Source: Chloroflexota bacterium (lineage in GTDB: Bacteria; Chloroflexota; Anaerolineae; SpSt-313). From it: 33,777 nt of DNA. The stretch is taken from the NCBI GenBank assembly GCA_029553955.1, contig JAKPJZ010000131.1:1-33777 (forward strand), written 5' to 3'. The notes below the pieces were generated by a model. It made no database searches, had not been told where the DNA came from, and saw nothing but the letters and a program-made list of their open reading frames with translations. A program made the translations under genes and the position numbers. The number at the start of each line of letters is the position of its first letter. Positions within the stretch are counted from its first letter, which is position 1. Shown in pieces: positions 16,496 to 25,356 of this stretch.

Positions 16496-17437
16496 GTCCG
16501 GGTCCTGCTGCCAGCCAGCCTCGAGGCCGGCAGCGACAAAGGCGGCGATGGCGGCCTCGTATTCTTCCTCGGTGATCTTGCGGCCCAGGCGGGCATCGCC
16601 GACGGCCTTGTAGGCCGGAAAGTACTGGCTCATGACGCTGATGTGCAGCCCGGGCGATAGGTTGGCTGCGAGCCACTGCGCTACCTCGGCGCTGCCCGCC
16701 AGGCCGCCCGGCAGCACCAGGTGGCGCACGATCATGCCGCGCACAGCAATGCCCTCGGCGTCGCACACGAGCTCGGGCCCCACCTGACGGCAGATCTCGG
16801 CGAGCGCCGCCCGGTTGTGCTCGACATAACCTCTGAAGCCCGAGAGCTCGCGGGCTACCGCATCATCCGCATACTTGGCATCGGGCAGGTAGATGTCGAC
16901 GATACCATCCAGCAAGCGCAGGGCCTCGACCGCATCGTAGCCGCTCGAGTTGTAGACCAACGGCAGGCGAAACCCCTGCGGAATGGCTGCCTCGAGCGCT
17001 GCCAGTACCTGGGGCACGAAATGCGTGCCTGTGACCAGGTTGATGTTGTGGCAGCCCTGGTGCTGCAATTGGAGCATCATCGATGCCAGCCGTTCTACTG
17101 GGGTGTCGTCGCCGTGGTTCAGTTGGCTGATCGGATAGTTCTGGCAAAAGATGCAGGCCCCGGTGCAGCCCGAGAAAAAGATCGTGCCCGAGCCGCGCGT
17201 GCCGCTGATGGGCGGCTCCTCCCACATGTGCCGGTTCCAGCTGGCCACGCGGGCCACCGCGCCGGCGCGGCAATAGCCCTGCTCGCCCGCCAGGCGGTCG
17301 ACCCGGCAGCGGCGCGGGCAGAGCGTGCAGCAGGCGAGCTGCGCCATGGCCTCGGTGACGCGCCGGGCGAGCTCGCCCGATTCATACAAGCGCAGGTAGG
17401 AGGGGTACGCGACCCCAATGGATTCAGAATGGGACAT
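16475..17437 (-). CDS. Radical SAM protein, PflA/PflX-like
   Basis: Iron-sulfur enzyme that cleaves S-adenosylmethionine to a radical. The CX3CX2C cluster motif is in FFSGCTGACIFCQNYPISQ, and an upstream cysteine-rich segment CCTLCPRRCRVDRLAGEQGYC matches proteins loosely annotated 'pyruvate formate-lyase activating enzyme PflX'. A TIM-barrel body follows (INLVTGTHFVPQVLAAL, YNSSGYDAVEAL, DIYLPDAKYAD, VRHLVLPGG). No glycyl-radical enzyme gene is present, so the true partner is unknown. The C-terminal residues DDVIRDA come from an intergenic repeat that overruns the 3' end. The start at 17437 has GGAG nine bases upstream. Likely in one unit with the downstream glycosyltransferase. Confidence 0.88.
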   Translation of the reverse strand: MSHSESIGVAYPSYLRLYESGELARRVTEAMAQLACCTLCPRRCRVDRLAGEQGYCRAGAVARVASWNRHMWEEPPISGTRGSGTIFFSGCTGACIFCQNYPISQLNHGDDTPVERLASMMLQLQHQGCHNINLVTGTHFVPQVLAALEAAIPQGFRLPLVYNSSGYDAVEALRLLDGIVDIYLPDAKYADDAVARELSGFRGYVEHNRAALAEICRQVGPELVCDAEGIAVRGMIVRHLVLPGGLAGSAEVAQWLAANLSPGLHISVMSQYFPAYKAVGDARLGRKITEEEYEAAIAAFVAAGLEAGWQQDPDDVIRDA

Positions 17438-17505
17438 CGCAGATTACTCCATCCTGGCAGCGGCCGGGCTGTGCGCGTTGCCCAGGCCCGGCTCAGGCCA
17501 GGAAA

Positions 17506-17594
17506 GGGTTTGGGTAGGTGTTGGTCGTGCTGCTGCCCCCGGCGCGCCCCGGGCGCGCCGGGGGCAGCAGCACGACCAACACCTACCCAAACCC
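17506..17594. repeat. Near-perfect palindrome, 44-bp arms and 1-base centre
   Basis: Arms 17506-17549 and 17551-17594 match without error around C17550. It follows the uvrB stop (minus strand) by 12 bases and precedes the radical SAM start. The core is very GC-rich (ggcgcgcccc). No T tract. Confidence 0.96.
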
Positions 17595-17606
17595 CACCTT
17601 GCATGT

Positions 17607-19664
<2,058 letters not shown>

Positions 19665-19682
19665 GGCACTTTCCATATCAAT

Positions 19683-19776
19683 AGGGTATACAGGCAGTGA
19701 GAGGCCGGCAGCGGCCCCCTGCACGCCCGCGGGCGTGCAGGGGGCCGCTGCCGGCCTCTCACTGCCTGTATACCCT
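19683..19776. repeat. 94-bp perfect palindrome without spacer
   Basis: Every base 19683-19729 mirrors 19730-19776; the centre is CCCGCGGG. It fills the gap between the stop of the small membrane protein gene (19781) and the uvrB start (19664), so it would be in the 3' end of the former and, if transcription reads through, in the uvrB leader. Confidence 0.97.
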
Positions 19777-19780
19777 CGAG

Positions 19781-20152
19781 CTAGCGTACGATCTGGCCCA
19801 TCACACTCTGCCAGAAAAAGCCATTCTGCAGGGCCAGGAAGAGCTGCAGCAGCGGCTTGCTCTCGGTCTGCAGGGCGTGATACGTGATCGGATAGGTCAC
19901 GGCGCTCACGACCACCGCCAATATGAACGTGGACGGGTTGAGGTCGAAAAGCTGCCCCCGCTGGTAGCCGTCGTACCACTGCTTGGCGACGACGCCGACC
20001 ACGCCGGCCCCATAGATGACGAGGGGCCAGAGGTCGCGCCATATCGCCGGCAGCGCCACGGCGTCGGCGGCCCCCAGGTCACGGCGCGGGCCGCGCAGCG
20101 GCCGGCGCAGGTCGAAATAGTCGAGCGCTCGCTTGCCGAGTGATGGTGCCAT
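19781..20152 (-). CDS. Small integral membrane protein, unknown function
   Basis: Not recognised. 123 residues starting [15 protein letters not shown], with a basic, proline-containing N-tail ([12 protein letters not shown]) and two clear hydrophobic segments (about 38-56 [19 protein letters not shown], and about 75-92 [16 protein letters not shown]), then an amphipathic C-terminal stretch ([20 protein letters not shown]) that may be a third. The ATG at 20152 has GGAGG five bases upstream, and a good promoter lies 65-93 bases before it. Upstream of uvrB on the same strand, but a 94-bp palindrome separates them. Confidence 0.8.
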   Translation of the reverse strand: MAPSLGKRALDYFDLRRPLRGPRRDLGAADAVALPAIWRDLWPLVIYGAGVVGVVAKQWYDGYQRGQLFDLNPSTFILAVVVSAVTYPITYHALQTESKPLLQLFLALQNGFFWQSVMGQIVR

Positions 20153-20216
20153 CGTATCCTCCGGGATGGGTCGTGGCATCGGTGTGTGGGCCCACCACCA
20201 CGCTGCAAGTGAGTCG

Positions 20217-20245
20217 ATTATAACATAGTTGAACCTTCGCTGCAA
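20217..20245 (-). promoter_or_regulatory. Promoter of the small membrane protein gene
   Basis: Minus strand: TTGCAG (20245-20240), 17 bases, TATAAT (20222-20217) with a TG one base before the -10 (extended -10). Confidence 0.7.
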
Positions 20246-20269
20246 CGGGGTTGGAGCACGCTCTGGAGC

Positions 20270-20362
20270 ACGCAAGACGCGAAATGGCGCAAAACACGCG
20301 AAAGGGCACGAAAGGGCACCGAAAGGGCGCGAAAGACACGAAAGGGCGCAAGACGCGAAAAG
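20270..20362. repeat. Degenerate tandem repeat of a CGCGAAAGGG-like unit
   Basis: About eight to nine imperfect copies of a roughly 10-base unit (cgcgaaaggg, cacgaaaggg, accgaaaggg, cgcaagacgc). No palindromic arms of note. It lies 3' of the damaged gene at 20424-20907 and 5' of the promoter at 20217-20245. Similar cgcaaag/cgaaag runs occur between genes in several phyla (recalled). Confidence 0.7.
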
Positions 20363-20423
20363 ATGTGCGCGTGAGGATGTGTTGGTAAGGTGCTCGGGGT
20401 AGTAGTATGGCCTATCATCTACG

Positions 20424-20907
20424 TTATCCCCGGCCGGCGGCGGACGAGGGGCTCTCGCTGCTGCTTGGCAGCCGGCTGCGGCTGGGCGACGGTGGGCGGG
20501 ATGGGCGACGCGAATTGTGAAGATTGGGTTTGCTCGGTGATTTCTTTTTCCGGCGCCTCTTCAAGGTGGGGGCCACAGCCTGGGCCAGCAGGTGCGTGGC
20601 GGCTGCGGGTTGGATGCCGGCCTCTTGCGCACGCTGGGCCTGGATTGCGATGAGGGCGCTGAAGGCCCGGCGGAAGCGGCGGATGGGGGCCTCGCAGCGC
20701 AGGATGGCATTCATGGCGGCGAAGGCGGAACGGTCGTCGTCGCCCTCGAGCAGCGGGGGGGCGAGTTTTTCGGCGCGCAAGCCGTGCACCAGGCCGTTGC
20801 AGCGGCTGCGAGCCTTGCCCTCTGGGGGGCGTGGACCCCTGGAGCGTTGGGCGTTGGCCCCGTTTGGTGGCGAGCATCTTGGGCGTGGCGTAGCGGCGCG
20901 GCGGCAT
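20424..20907 (-). pseudogene. Hypothetical protein interrupted by a frameshift in a C6 run
   Basis: The start at 20907 has a perfect AGGAGG six bases upstream and reads MPPRRYATPKMLATKRGQRPTLQGSTPP. At the six-base run 20824-20829 (CCCCCC on the coding strand) the frame is lost. Removing one C continues as PEGKARSRCNGLVHGLRAEK, a motif I know from a widespread family of short proteins (usually TPEGKxRSxxNAxxHGL), then a helical region to about residue 115 and a basic, serine- and proline-rich tail ending at 20424. Repaired length would be about 160 residues, with unknown function. Either a real mutation, slippage at the run, or a sequencing error. Confidence 0.7.
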
Positions 20908-21006
20908 GGCAAACCTCCTGGGTCGGATGGCCCAGAACATACGTTCATGGCCATGATACAGCAGGACGCGCAGATTGTCAAGAGGCTGGAAGACGATCTT
21001 CCGCCA

Positions 21007-21777
21007 TCAGCTCGCCTGAACGGCCGGCCGCACGGCGCGGCGGCGCAGCCAGAACGTGAGGCCGATGGCAACTGCGGCCAGCAGGGCCGCACCGATCTCA
21101 ACGCCAACCACGCTCAGCAATCCCGCTTGCCGGAAGACATCGACATAATTCGCCGCGGCATGCAGCACGATGGCCACGAGCAGAAAGCGCCACGGCCGGC
21201 CGGAGGCATAGCCGTAGCCGGCCAGGGCCAAGAGGCCGACGTGGATGGGCACGCCGACCAGGCGGTCCAAGAAGACGAGCACGACACCGACTCCGGCCAT
21301 CTGCAGGGTGGCCCAGGTCAGGCCGGCGGCGAAGACCTGGTTGAACACCCAGAAGGCCTCGAACCCGCCATAGCCGGCGCCGACGACGGCGCCCAGGGCC
21401 AGGCCGGCCAGGGGACGGCGCGTCGCCCCCAGAAGGCGCAGAGCCGCGACCACGATCAAGAGTTTGACGCTCTCCTGCACCAGACCCGTGACGAGCATCG
21501 TCGGCACTGTCACGGCGAGCAGGTAGCGCTGCATGGCCGCAGCATTGAGCGCCCGGCGCAAGAGCCAGTCGACCGCCACCTCGAGCGGCGCCTGCAGCCA
21601 GGCGAGGCTGATAGGGAACAGGATCGCCGCCGCGGCGACGGCCGCCCAGGTGGGCCAGCGCCGCAGGTGCCCGCGGCCCAAGAGCAGGAGCCAGGGCAGG
21701 GCAAAGAGCGCGGCCAGCAGCGCCGCGCACCAGTCGGGCAGGCCGACGAAGGTCAGTGGGTTGAAGGGATCAGTCAC
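21007..21777 (-). CDS. PrsW/YhfC-like intramembrane protease family protein
   Basis: About seven or eight hydrophobic segments in 256 residues. The conserved polar positions expected for this group are present inside them: QESVKLL in segment three or four (typically EExxK, here Q-E-x-x-K), GAGYGGFEAFWVF with a glutamate, and histidines in IHVGLLALAGYG and VLHAAANYV. PrsW cleaves anti-sigma factors in Bacillus; many relatives have no known substrate. The GTG start at 21777 has AAGGAG upstream. It lies 15 bases after a broken lipoprotein gene and may have been co-transcribed with it. No anti-sigma factor gene is visible nearby. Confidence 0.7.
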   Translation of the reverse strand: MTDPFNPLTFVGLPDWCAALLAALFALPWLLLLGRGHLRRWPTWAAVAAAAILFPISLAWLQAPLEVAVDWLLRRALNAAAMQRYLLAVTVPTMLVTGLVQESVKLLIVVAALRLLGATRRPLAGLALGAVVGAGYGGFEAFWVFNQVFAAGLTWATLQMAGVGVVLVFLDRLVGVPIHVGLLALAGYGYASGRPWRFLLVAIVLHAAANYVDVFRQAGLLSVVGVEIGAALLAAVAIGLTFWLRRRAVRPAVQAS

Positions 21778-21792
21778 CTCGAACTCCTTCTG

Positions 21793-22103
21793 CTACTTGC
21801 TCAGCACCATCTTGGTGCTGCCGGCATCGTACTGCAGCATCGTGTAGGGCGCCGCGACGGCGTACCAGGCGCTCTGCTTGCTCTGGCCGAAATCGCCCTC
21901 CACGTGCCAGGCGTCGCCGTCCCCGGCAAAGCTGTACTCGGAGCTGCCGATCTTGCTGCCGTTGGCGTCGACGATGTCGTAGATGGCCTTTTCGCCGTCC
22001 TGCCAAGGGGCAGCCCCGGGGTGAGCGCCGGGGCGCTCGGGCCGCAGGCGGCCGCGACGACGGCCAGGAGAGTGAGCACGATCAGGGTGACGAGCTTGTT
22101 CAT
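21793..22103 (-). pseudogene. Small lipoprotein gene with frameshift
   Basis: The ATG at 22103 has GGAGG five bases upstream and encodes a clean lipoprotein signal (MNKLVTLIVLTLLAVVAAAC, lipid-accepting cysteine C20). After about residue 28 the frame fails at the CCCCGGGG stretch 22014-22021. Adding one G gives LTPGAAPWQDGEKAIYD and a plausible beta-rich domain (IGSSEYSFAGDGDAWHVEG, then YTMLQYDAGSTKMVLSK) ending with the TAG at 21793-21795. Function unknown; it resembles small secreted substrate-binding-like domains. Its ATG overlaps the TGA of the LuxR fragment upstream. Confidence 0.7.
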
Positions 22104-22561
22104 GGTGCCTCCTCGGCCCTCGAAAGGGCCATAGTACAGTCGTCAAGCACGAGGATGATGGGGCGACTCGCCGGCGCTGCGGCCACGATCTCGTTGATCA
22201 GGGTGGTGAGCAGGCTCTCCGGCGGGGGCAGCGGCGCTGCGTTCAGGAGCGCCTGGCAGCGCTCTCCAGTGCCGGGCAGGACCGTGCGCAGGGCAGCGAT
22301 CGAGTAGCTGAGGAAGCGGACCACGTCGCCGTCGGCCGGCTCGAGCGACAGCCACGCTGCAGGGTGCCCACCTCGAGCCAGCCACTCGCTCAGGAGGGTG
22401 GTCTTGCCGCTGCCGGCCGGGCCCTGGTCAAGCCGCGCCAGCAGGCGGGGACGCGAAACCAGGCCCGGCCGCAGCGGCGGGATGTAGAGCTTGGTCGCCA
22501 GGAGCGCATCTGCTGGCCTTGGGCACAGCGGAGGGCCCGCGGGCGTGGGCGATTGCGACAT
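22100..22561 (-). pseudogene. Truncated MalT-like LuxR regulator (N-terminal fragment)
   Basis: The reading frame begins like the full regulator at 25357 (LLATKLYIPPLRPGLVSRPRLLARL) but jumps straight to GPAGSGKTTLLSEWLARGG, lacking the roughly ten residues, including the beta strand before the P-loop, that other family members have (LTLISA in the intact paralogue). It continues to IILVLDD, then loses similarity and runs into the ribosome-binding region of the lipoprotein gene (SRAEEAP). The sensor, TPR and HTH regions are gone. The start at 22561 has GGAG. An inactive relic, judged by missing parts. Confidence 0.8.
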
Positions 22562-22654
22562 GCGGACTCCAGGCCGGCGCCAATCGGCGCCACGTAGAGC
22601 CTGAGGCCACTATAGGTCTCAATGCGGAAGGCTGCAAGCTATGGGGGCTTGGAA

Positions 22655-22735
22655 GGCACGTCCCAAGACCGTCGGCGACCGGGCTTGGCGCTTCGCACGA
22701 GCCCGGTACGGATCCCTTTTTGAGATATGGATGGA
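22655..22735 (+). repeat. Mosaic of family C and family B elements
   Basis: 22657-22706 matches the left half of 7828-7920 (TCCCA, GGCGACCGG, CTTGG, GCACGA in order). From about 22690 it also matches the left flank of 23581-23640 (GCTTCGCAC, then CCGGTACGG and CCCTTTTTGAG). One stretch therefore joins pieces of both families. The rest of 22562-22855 shows no gene apart from the hairpins listed. Confidence 0.6.
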
Positions 22736-22785
22736 GCGGTATGAGCGGCATCGGCCGCCGGGTGTGATTGAGGTATGATTACTCC

Positions 22786-22852
22786 GGCAACCTGGCGCAA
22801 GTTCCGAGCCAGCGCCAGGTTGCCACTGATACGGGGGGCAGTTCCCGAACCG
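22786..22852. terminator. Two hairpins 3' of the flavodoxin gene
   Basis: Arms 22786-22798 and 22812-22824 (ggcaacctggcgc and its complement) make a perfect 13-bp stem with a 13-base loop. Next to it, ggggcagttc pairs with gaaccgcccc (about 22833-22854, one mismatch); this second hairpin ends at the flavodoxin stop. No T tract on either side. Confidence 0.65.
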
Positions 22853-22855
22853 CCC

Positions 22856-23530
22856 CTACGCCTGCAGGAGCGGGCGAATGCTGTCGGCCCAGGCGCGGAT
22901 GGCCGGCCAGTCGCGATAGTCGCCCTCCTGGGCCTTGATCGAGGCGACAAAGATGCGCATGCCCAGCCCTTCGAAGAAGCGATAGTTCTTGTAGAGGATG
23001 GCGCCGGCAAAGCAGCCTTCGCCTACGGGCCGCACGAGGGCGCGCACCGGCTCGTGCCAGCTCTGTACCTGGCTGCGATAGGGCGTGGTGGGGCTGCCCA
23101 ACATGCCGCAGACGAGAAAGATGGCGGTGGGCATGCGGTTGAGCTCGGCCTGGTGGGCCTCGACGAAGGCCATGGCCTCGGGCAGCCATTGGCCGCTGTG
23201 GATGGCGCTGCCGACGACTGCGGCGCGGTAGGGGCTGAGATCGCTGACCTCCTGCACGCGGCGCACGTCGGCGGCCAGGCCGCCCTCGGCGAGCTGCTTG
23301 CCGATGGCGTCGGCCACGCCGGCGGTGGCGCCGTGCTGGCTGGCGTAGGCGACGAGGATTCTGCCGTTCATGGTGTTGGCCTCCCCATAGCTTGATGTGA
23401 TGAAATCGATCTTGGCCGTCGGCTGCTGATCGGCCAGCGCACCCAGGCCGCCGCAGGCGAGGGCCGAGGCGCCGAGCACCCCGCCGGCGATGAGCAGAAA
23501 GCGGCGGCGGTTGATTCTTGTCTGGGGCAT
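22856..23530 (-). CDS. Exported flavodoxin-domain lipoprotein (Tat-type signal)
   Basis: A flavodoxin fold of the protoporphyrinogen-oxidase-like type (FMN loop ASQHGATAGVADAIG, then AAVVGSAIHSGQWLPEA) follows a signal sequence with arginines and hydrophobic core (RINRRRFLLIAGGVLGASALAC), with a possible lipobox cysteine at residue 26. The twin-arginine pattern fits Tat export, which moves folded cofactor proteins. The start at 23530 is chosen for GGGAG nine bases upstream; ATG 23539 lies directly against that site. A second ATG at 23371 (residue 54) starts the bare flavodoxin domain and has its own GGGGAGG nine bases upstream, so a cytoplasmic form is possible. Electron donor and acceptor unknown. 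224 residues. Confidence 0.85.
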   Translation of the reverse strand: MPQTRINRRRFLLIAGGVLGASALACGGLGALADQQPTAKIDFITSSYGEANTMNGRILVAYASQHGATAGVADAIGKQLAEGGLAADVRRVQEVSDLSPYRAAVVGSAIHSGQWLPEAMAFVEAHQAELNRMPTAIFLVCGMLGSPTTPYRSQVQSWHEPVRALVRPVGEGCFAGAILYKNYRFFEGLGMRIFVASIKAQEGDYRDWPAIRAWADSIRPLLQA

Positions 23531-23580
23531 CTCTTGCATCTCCCTGTGACTGCAAGCATATCTGCCATGCGATAGATCAG

Positions 23581-23737
23581 CGTCATCCGGGCTTGATGCT
23601 TCGCACATAACCGGAATGGAGCCCTATTTGGGGGTTTCTGGTGGGTTGGCTGCAGCGGCGCCGCCCACGGGCGGCACCGCTGCAGCCAACCCACCAGAAA
23701 CCCCCTCCCGGATAGGGGCGGGTGCGAAGCCCCGCAA
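23581..23737. repeat. Nested inverted repeat (family B, copy 2)
   Basis: The inner stem 23630-23666 with 23669-23705 has 36 of 37 pairs and a 2-base gap. An outer pair GCTTCGCAC (23598-23606) and GTGCGAAGC (23722-23730) encloses it. The middle arm (GGTGGGTTGGC) resembles arm 31-41 of the copy at 1-150. It separates the metallo-beta-lactamase and flavodoxin genes. Confidence 0.9.
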
Positions 23738-23755
23738 CTCTGAGGGAGGCCACGT

Positions 23756-24580
23756 TCAGCGACGATCTTGCAGGAACTGCGCCCAGGCGAACGGTTTGCC
23801 GTGCCCGGGGTAGATAGTCTGGACCGGCAGGCCTTGCAGCTTTTCGATGCTGGCCTGCGCGGCTGTAGCATCGTCCATGATGGAATTGTACGCCGGTTGG
23901 CCGGTGTTCTCAAGCAGATCGCCGACAAAGAGGCTGCCGCCGGCGGTCAGCACGCCGATGGAGCCGCTGGAGTGCCCTGGGATGTGCACGATCTGAGCGG
24001 CGAGCCCGTAAGCGTCGAGGTCGTCGCCGTCCTCGACGTAGAGGTCGGGCACAAAGCGCTCGGCCCTGCCAAAGCCAAAGAGGAGCGGCGAGATTGTTCT
24101 GAGGATGGCATTGGCCGACTTGCGGTTCGAGAACATGTCGCCTCGCTCGGCCATGCCCGAGTCGCCCTGGTGCATGGCGATGCGCGCGCCGAACCGATCA
24201 CGCAGGTAGGCGGCATTGCCGGTGTGGTCGAAATCGCCGTGGGTCAGGACGATGAGCTTGAGGTCGCCCGGCCGGCAGCCGGCGCCAAGCAGCGCCTTTT
24301 CCAGGCTGGCGCGCTGGCCGGCACACCCGGTATCGACCAGGACGTAGCCGCTGCCGGTTTCGGCGGGGCCGCCGCTGGCGGCTATGAGGTAGCAGTTCAC
24401 CGTGCCCAGGCGATAGGGGAGCGGCAAACAGATGCGTGTGATCCCTGGCTCGTTTTCCATGGACGTGACCTCCGCTGGCTGTGTGCCCGCCAGTGCAATG
24501 GCGGCGCAGGCGATGCCGAGCGTGCCGAGGGCGGCCGCAGCGCCCAGTAGCCAGTTGCGTGAGATGCGTCGAGCAGTCAT
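23756..24580 (-). CDS. Metallo-beta-lactamase-fold hydrolase with lipoprotein-type signal
   Basis: MBL-fold enzyme with zinc motif THGDFDHTGN (H114, D116, D118, H119; the second position is Asp-variant rather than HxHxDH), further ligands in IAMHQGD, HIPGHSSGSIGV, FVGDLL and a terminal YPGHGKPF. The N-terminus RRISRNWLLGAAAALGTLGIAC has a lipobox-like cysteine (C25). ATG 24580 has GGAGG four bases upstream. The ATG at 24460 (residue 41, MENEPGITRICLPLP), exactly where the catalytic domain starts, also has GGAGGT seven bases upstream, so two products or a recent gain of signal peptide are possible. Substrate unknown (glyoxalase II-like esters and lactones are among options). 274 residues. Confidence 0.85.
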   Translation of the reverse strand: MTARRISRNWLLGAAAALGTLGIACAAIALAGTQPAEVTSMENEPGITRICLPLPYRLGTVNCYLIAASGGPAETGSGYVLVDTGCAGQRASLEKALLGAGCRPGDLKLIVLTHGDFDHTGNAAYLRDRFGARIAMHQGDSGMAERGDMFSNRKSANAILRTISPLLFGFGRAERFVPDLYVEDGDDLDAYGLAAQIVHIPGHSSGSIGVLTAGGSLFVGDLLENTGQPAYNSIMDDATAAQASIEKLQGLPVQTIYPGHGKPFAWAQFLQDRR

Positions 24581-24599
24581 TTCGCCTCCGGCGGGAAAC

Positions 24600-24690
24600 C
24601 GCCTAGCAGCTGGCGGGGCCAACCAACCCGCCACAACCCCTCCTGGCTCAGGGCCGGGCGCACGAGGGCCTGTGCCTGCACAGGCTTGTC
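24600..24690. repeat. Degraded half of a family B element
   Basis: GGCCAACCAACCCGCC (24616-24631) followed by acaacccctcc resembles the right arms at 122-144 and 23686-23705. The matching left arm is missing, and a short stem cctgtgcctgcacagg (24668-24683) remains. Nothing else is seen in 24581-24773. Confidence 0.5.
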
Positions 24691-24773
24691 TGCGCCCAAG
24701 CGGTGGCAACAACGCACATGGCCCGGCTATCACCAGGATGCTGAGGGCGACAAGTTCCCTCTCCGACAGGCTG

Positions 24774-24986
24774 CTAGCGCTCGCAGGTGACCGACAGCAG
24801 GATGAGGCCCAACCCGTGCAGGTGGCGCAGCAGGCCGATGAGGCCCGACTGGTCGGTACGCACGCTGAATAGTGTGGCCGCCGGCTCGGCTCGCTCCAGG
24901 GTTATCTGCAGTGGGCTCATGGCGTTGATGTCGTCTTCTGCGACGTGACCATGGAGCCGAATGAGATAGGTGCAGGTATCGTTCAT
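24774..24986 (-). CDS. Conserved 70-residue protein, unknown function
   Basis: A small protein, MNDTCTYLIRLHGHVAEDD at the start and LIGLLRHLHGLGLILLSVTC at the end. The C-terminal pattern (SVRTDQSGLIGLLRHLHGLG) resembles many short Chloroflexota proteins in which a beta strand is followed by a QxxLxGLLxxLxxLGLxLLSV helix and strand. The fold looks like a small alpha/beta domain. GAGG lies just before the ATG at 24986. It sits 17 bases after the NUDIX stop, within the same apparent operon as the LuxR gene. I know of no function. Confidence 0.75.
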   Translation of the reverse strand: MNDTCTYLIRLHGHVAEDDINAMSPLQITLERAEPAATLFSVRTDQSGLIGLLRHLHGLGLILLSVTCER

Positions 24987-25003
24987 GGCCTCGCTGCCTC
25001 TCG

Positions 25004-25345
25004 TCAGGAGCTAGACTGCCGGATGGGTTTCAACCTACAGCCAGTATACGGCATGGTGCAGGAGTTGTCACTGCACAAAGGTGGAGTCTTTTCGATTGGG
25101 AGGAGAGCGGAGGAGGTATACCAAAGCACACCAGCGCCAACGCACGCTTCCTCAGCAGCCTCACGAGCGGCGCACGCCCAGGGCGTTTCGGCACCATTGC
25201 GGTGGCCGCCGATGCGGAAGATGGCGAGTGTTGGGCCCGTGTGGTTGGGCCCGACTGCGAAGAGATAGGCAGCGCCGACCAACACGTAGGCGCGGGCGGT
25301 GGCGATTATCGCCTCGTGAAGGACGGGCACGCTGCGATGATGCAT
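25004..25345 (-). CDS. NUDIX-box protein, shorter than usual
   Basis: The sequence GGHRNGAETPWACAAREA followed by AEEA fits the NUDIX box GX5EX7REUXEEXGU up to the final GU positions. NUDIX enzymes hydrolyse nucleoside diphosphates linked to another moiety. At 113 residues it is short: after the box only about 45 residues follow, ending SCTMPYTGCRLKPIRQSSS, so the C-terminal half may be lost. ATG 25345 has GGGGAG five bases upstream and begins 11 bases after the LuxR stop, so both are co-transcribed. Could be a degraded enzyme or a sensor-like domain. Confidence 0.7.
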   Translation of the reverse strand: MHHRSVPVLHEAIIATARAYVLVGAAYLFAVGPNHTGPTLAIFRIGGHRNGAETPWACAAREAAEEACVGAGVLWYTSSALLPIEKTPPLCSDNSCTMPYTGCRLKPIRQSSS

Positions 25346-25356
25346 GGTAACTCCCC

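Noticed and set aside
20270..20362. CRISPR or minisatellite coding repeat
   Set aside because: The unit is about 10 bases and degenerate, with no spacers and no supported gene over it; treated as an intergenic repeat.
20524..22134. 536-codon open frame on the plus strand
   Set aside because: Runs antisense through three recognisable minus-strand genes (with ribosome sites, a lipoprotein signal and membrane segments); its own sequence is low-complexity Q/G/R/A.
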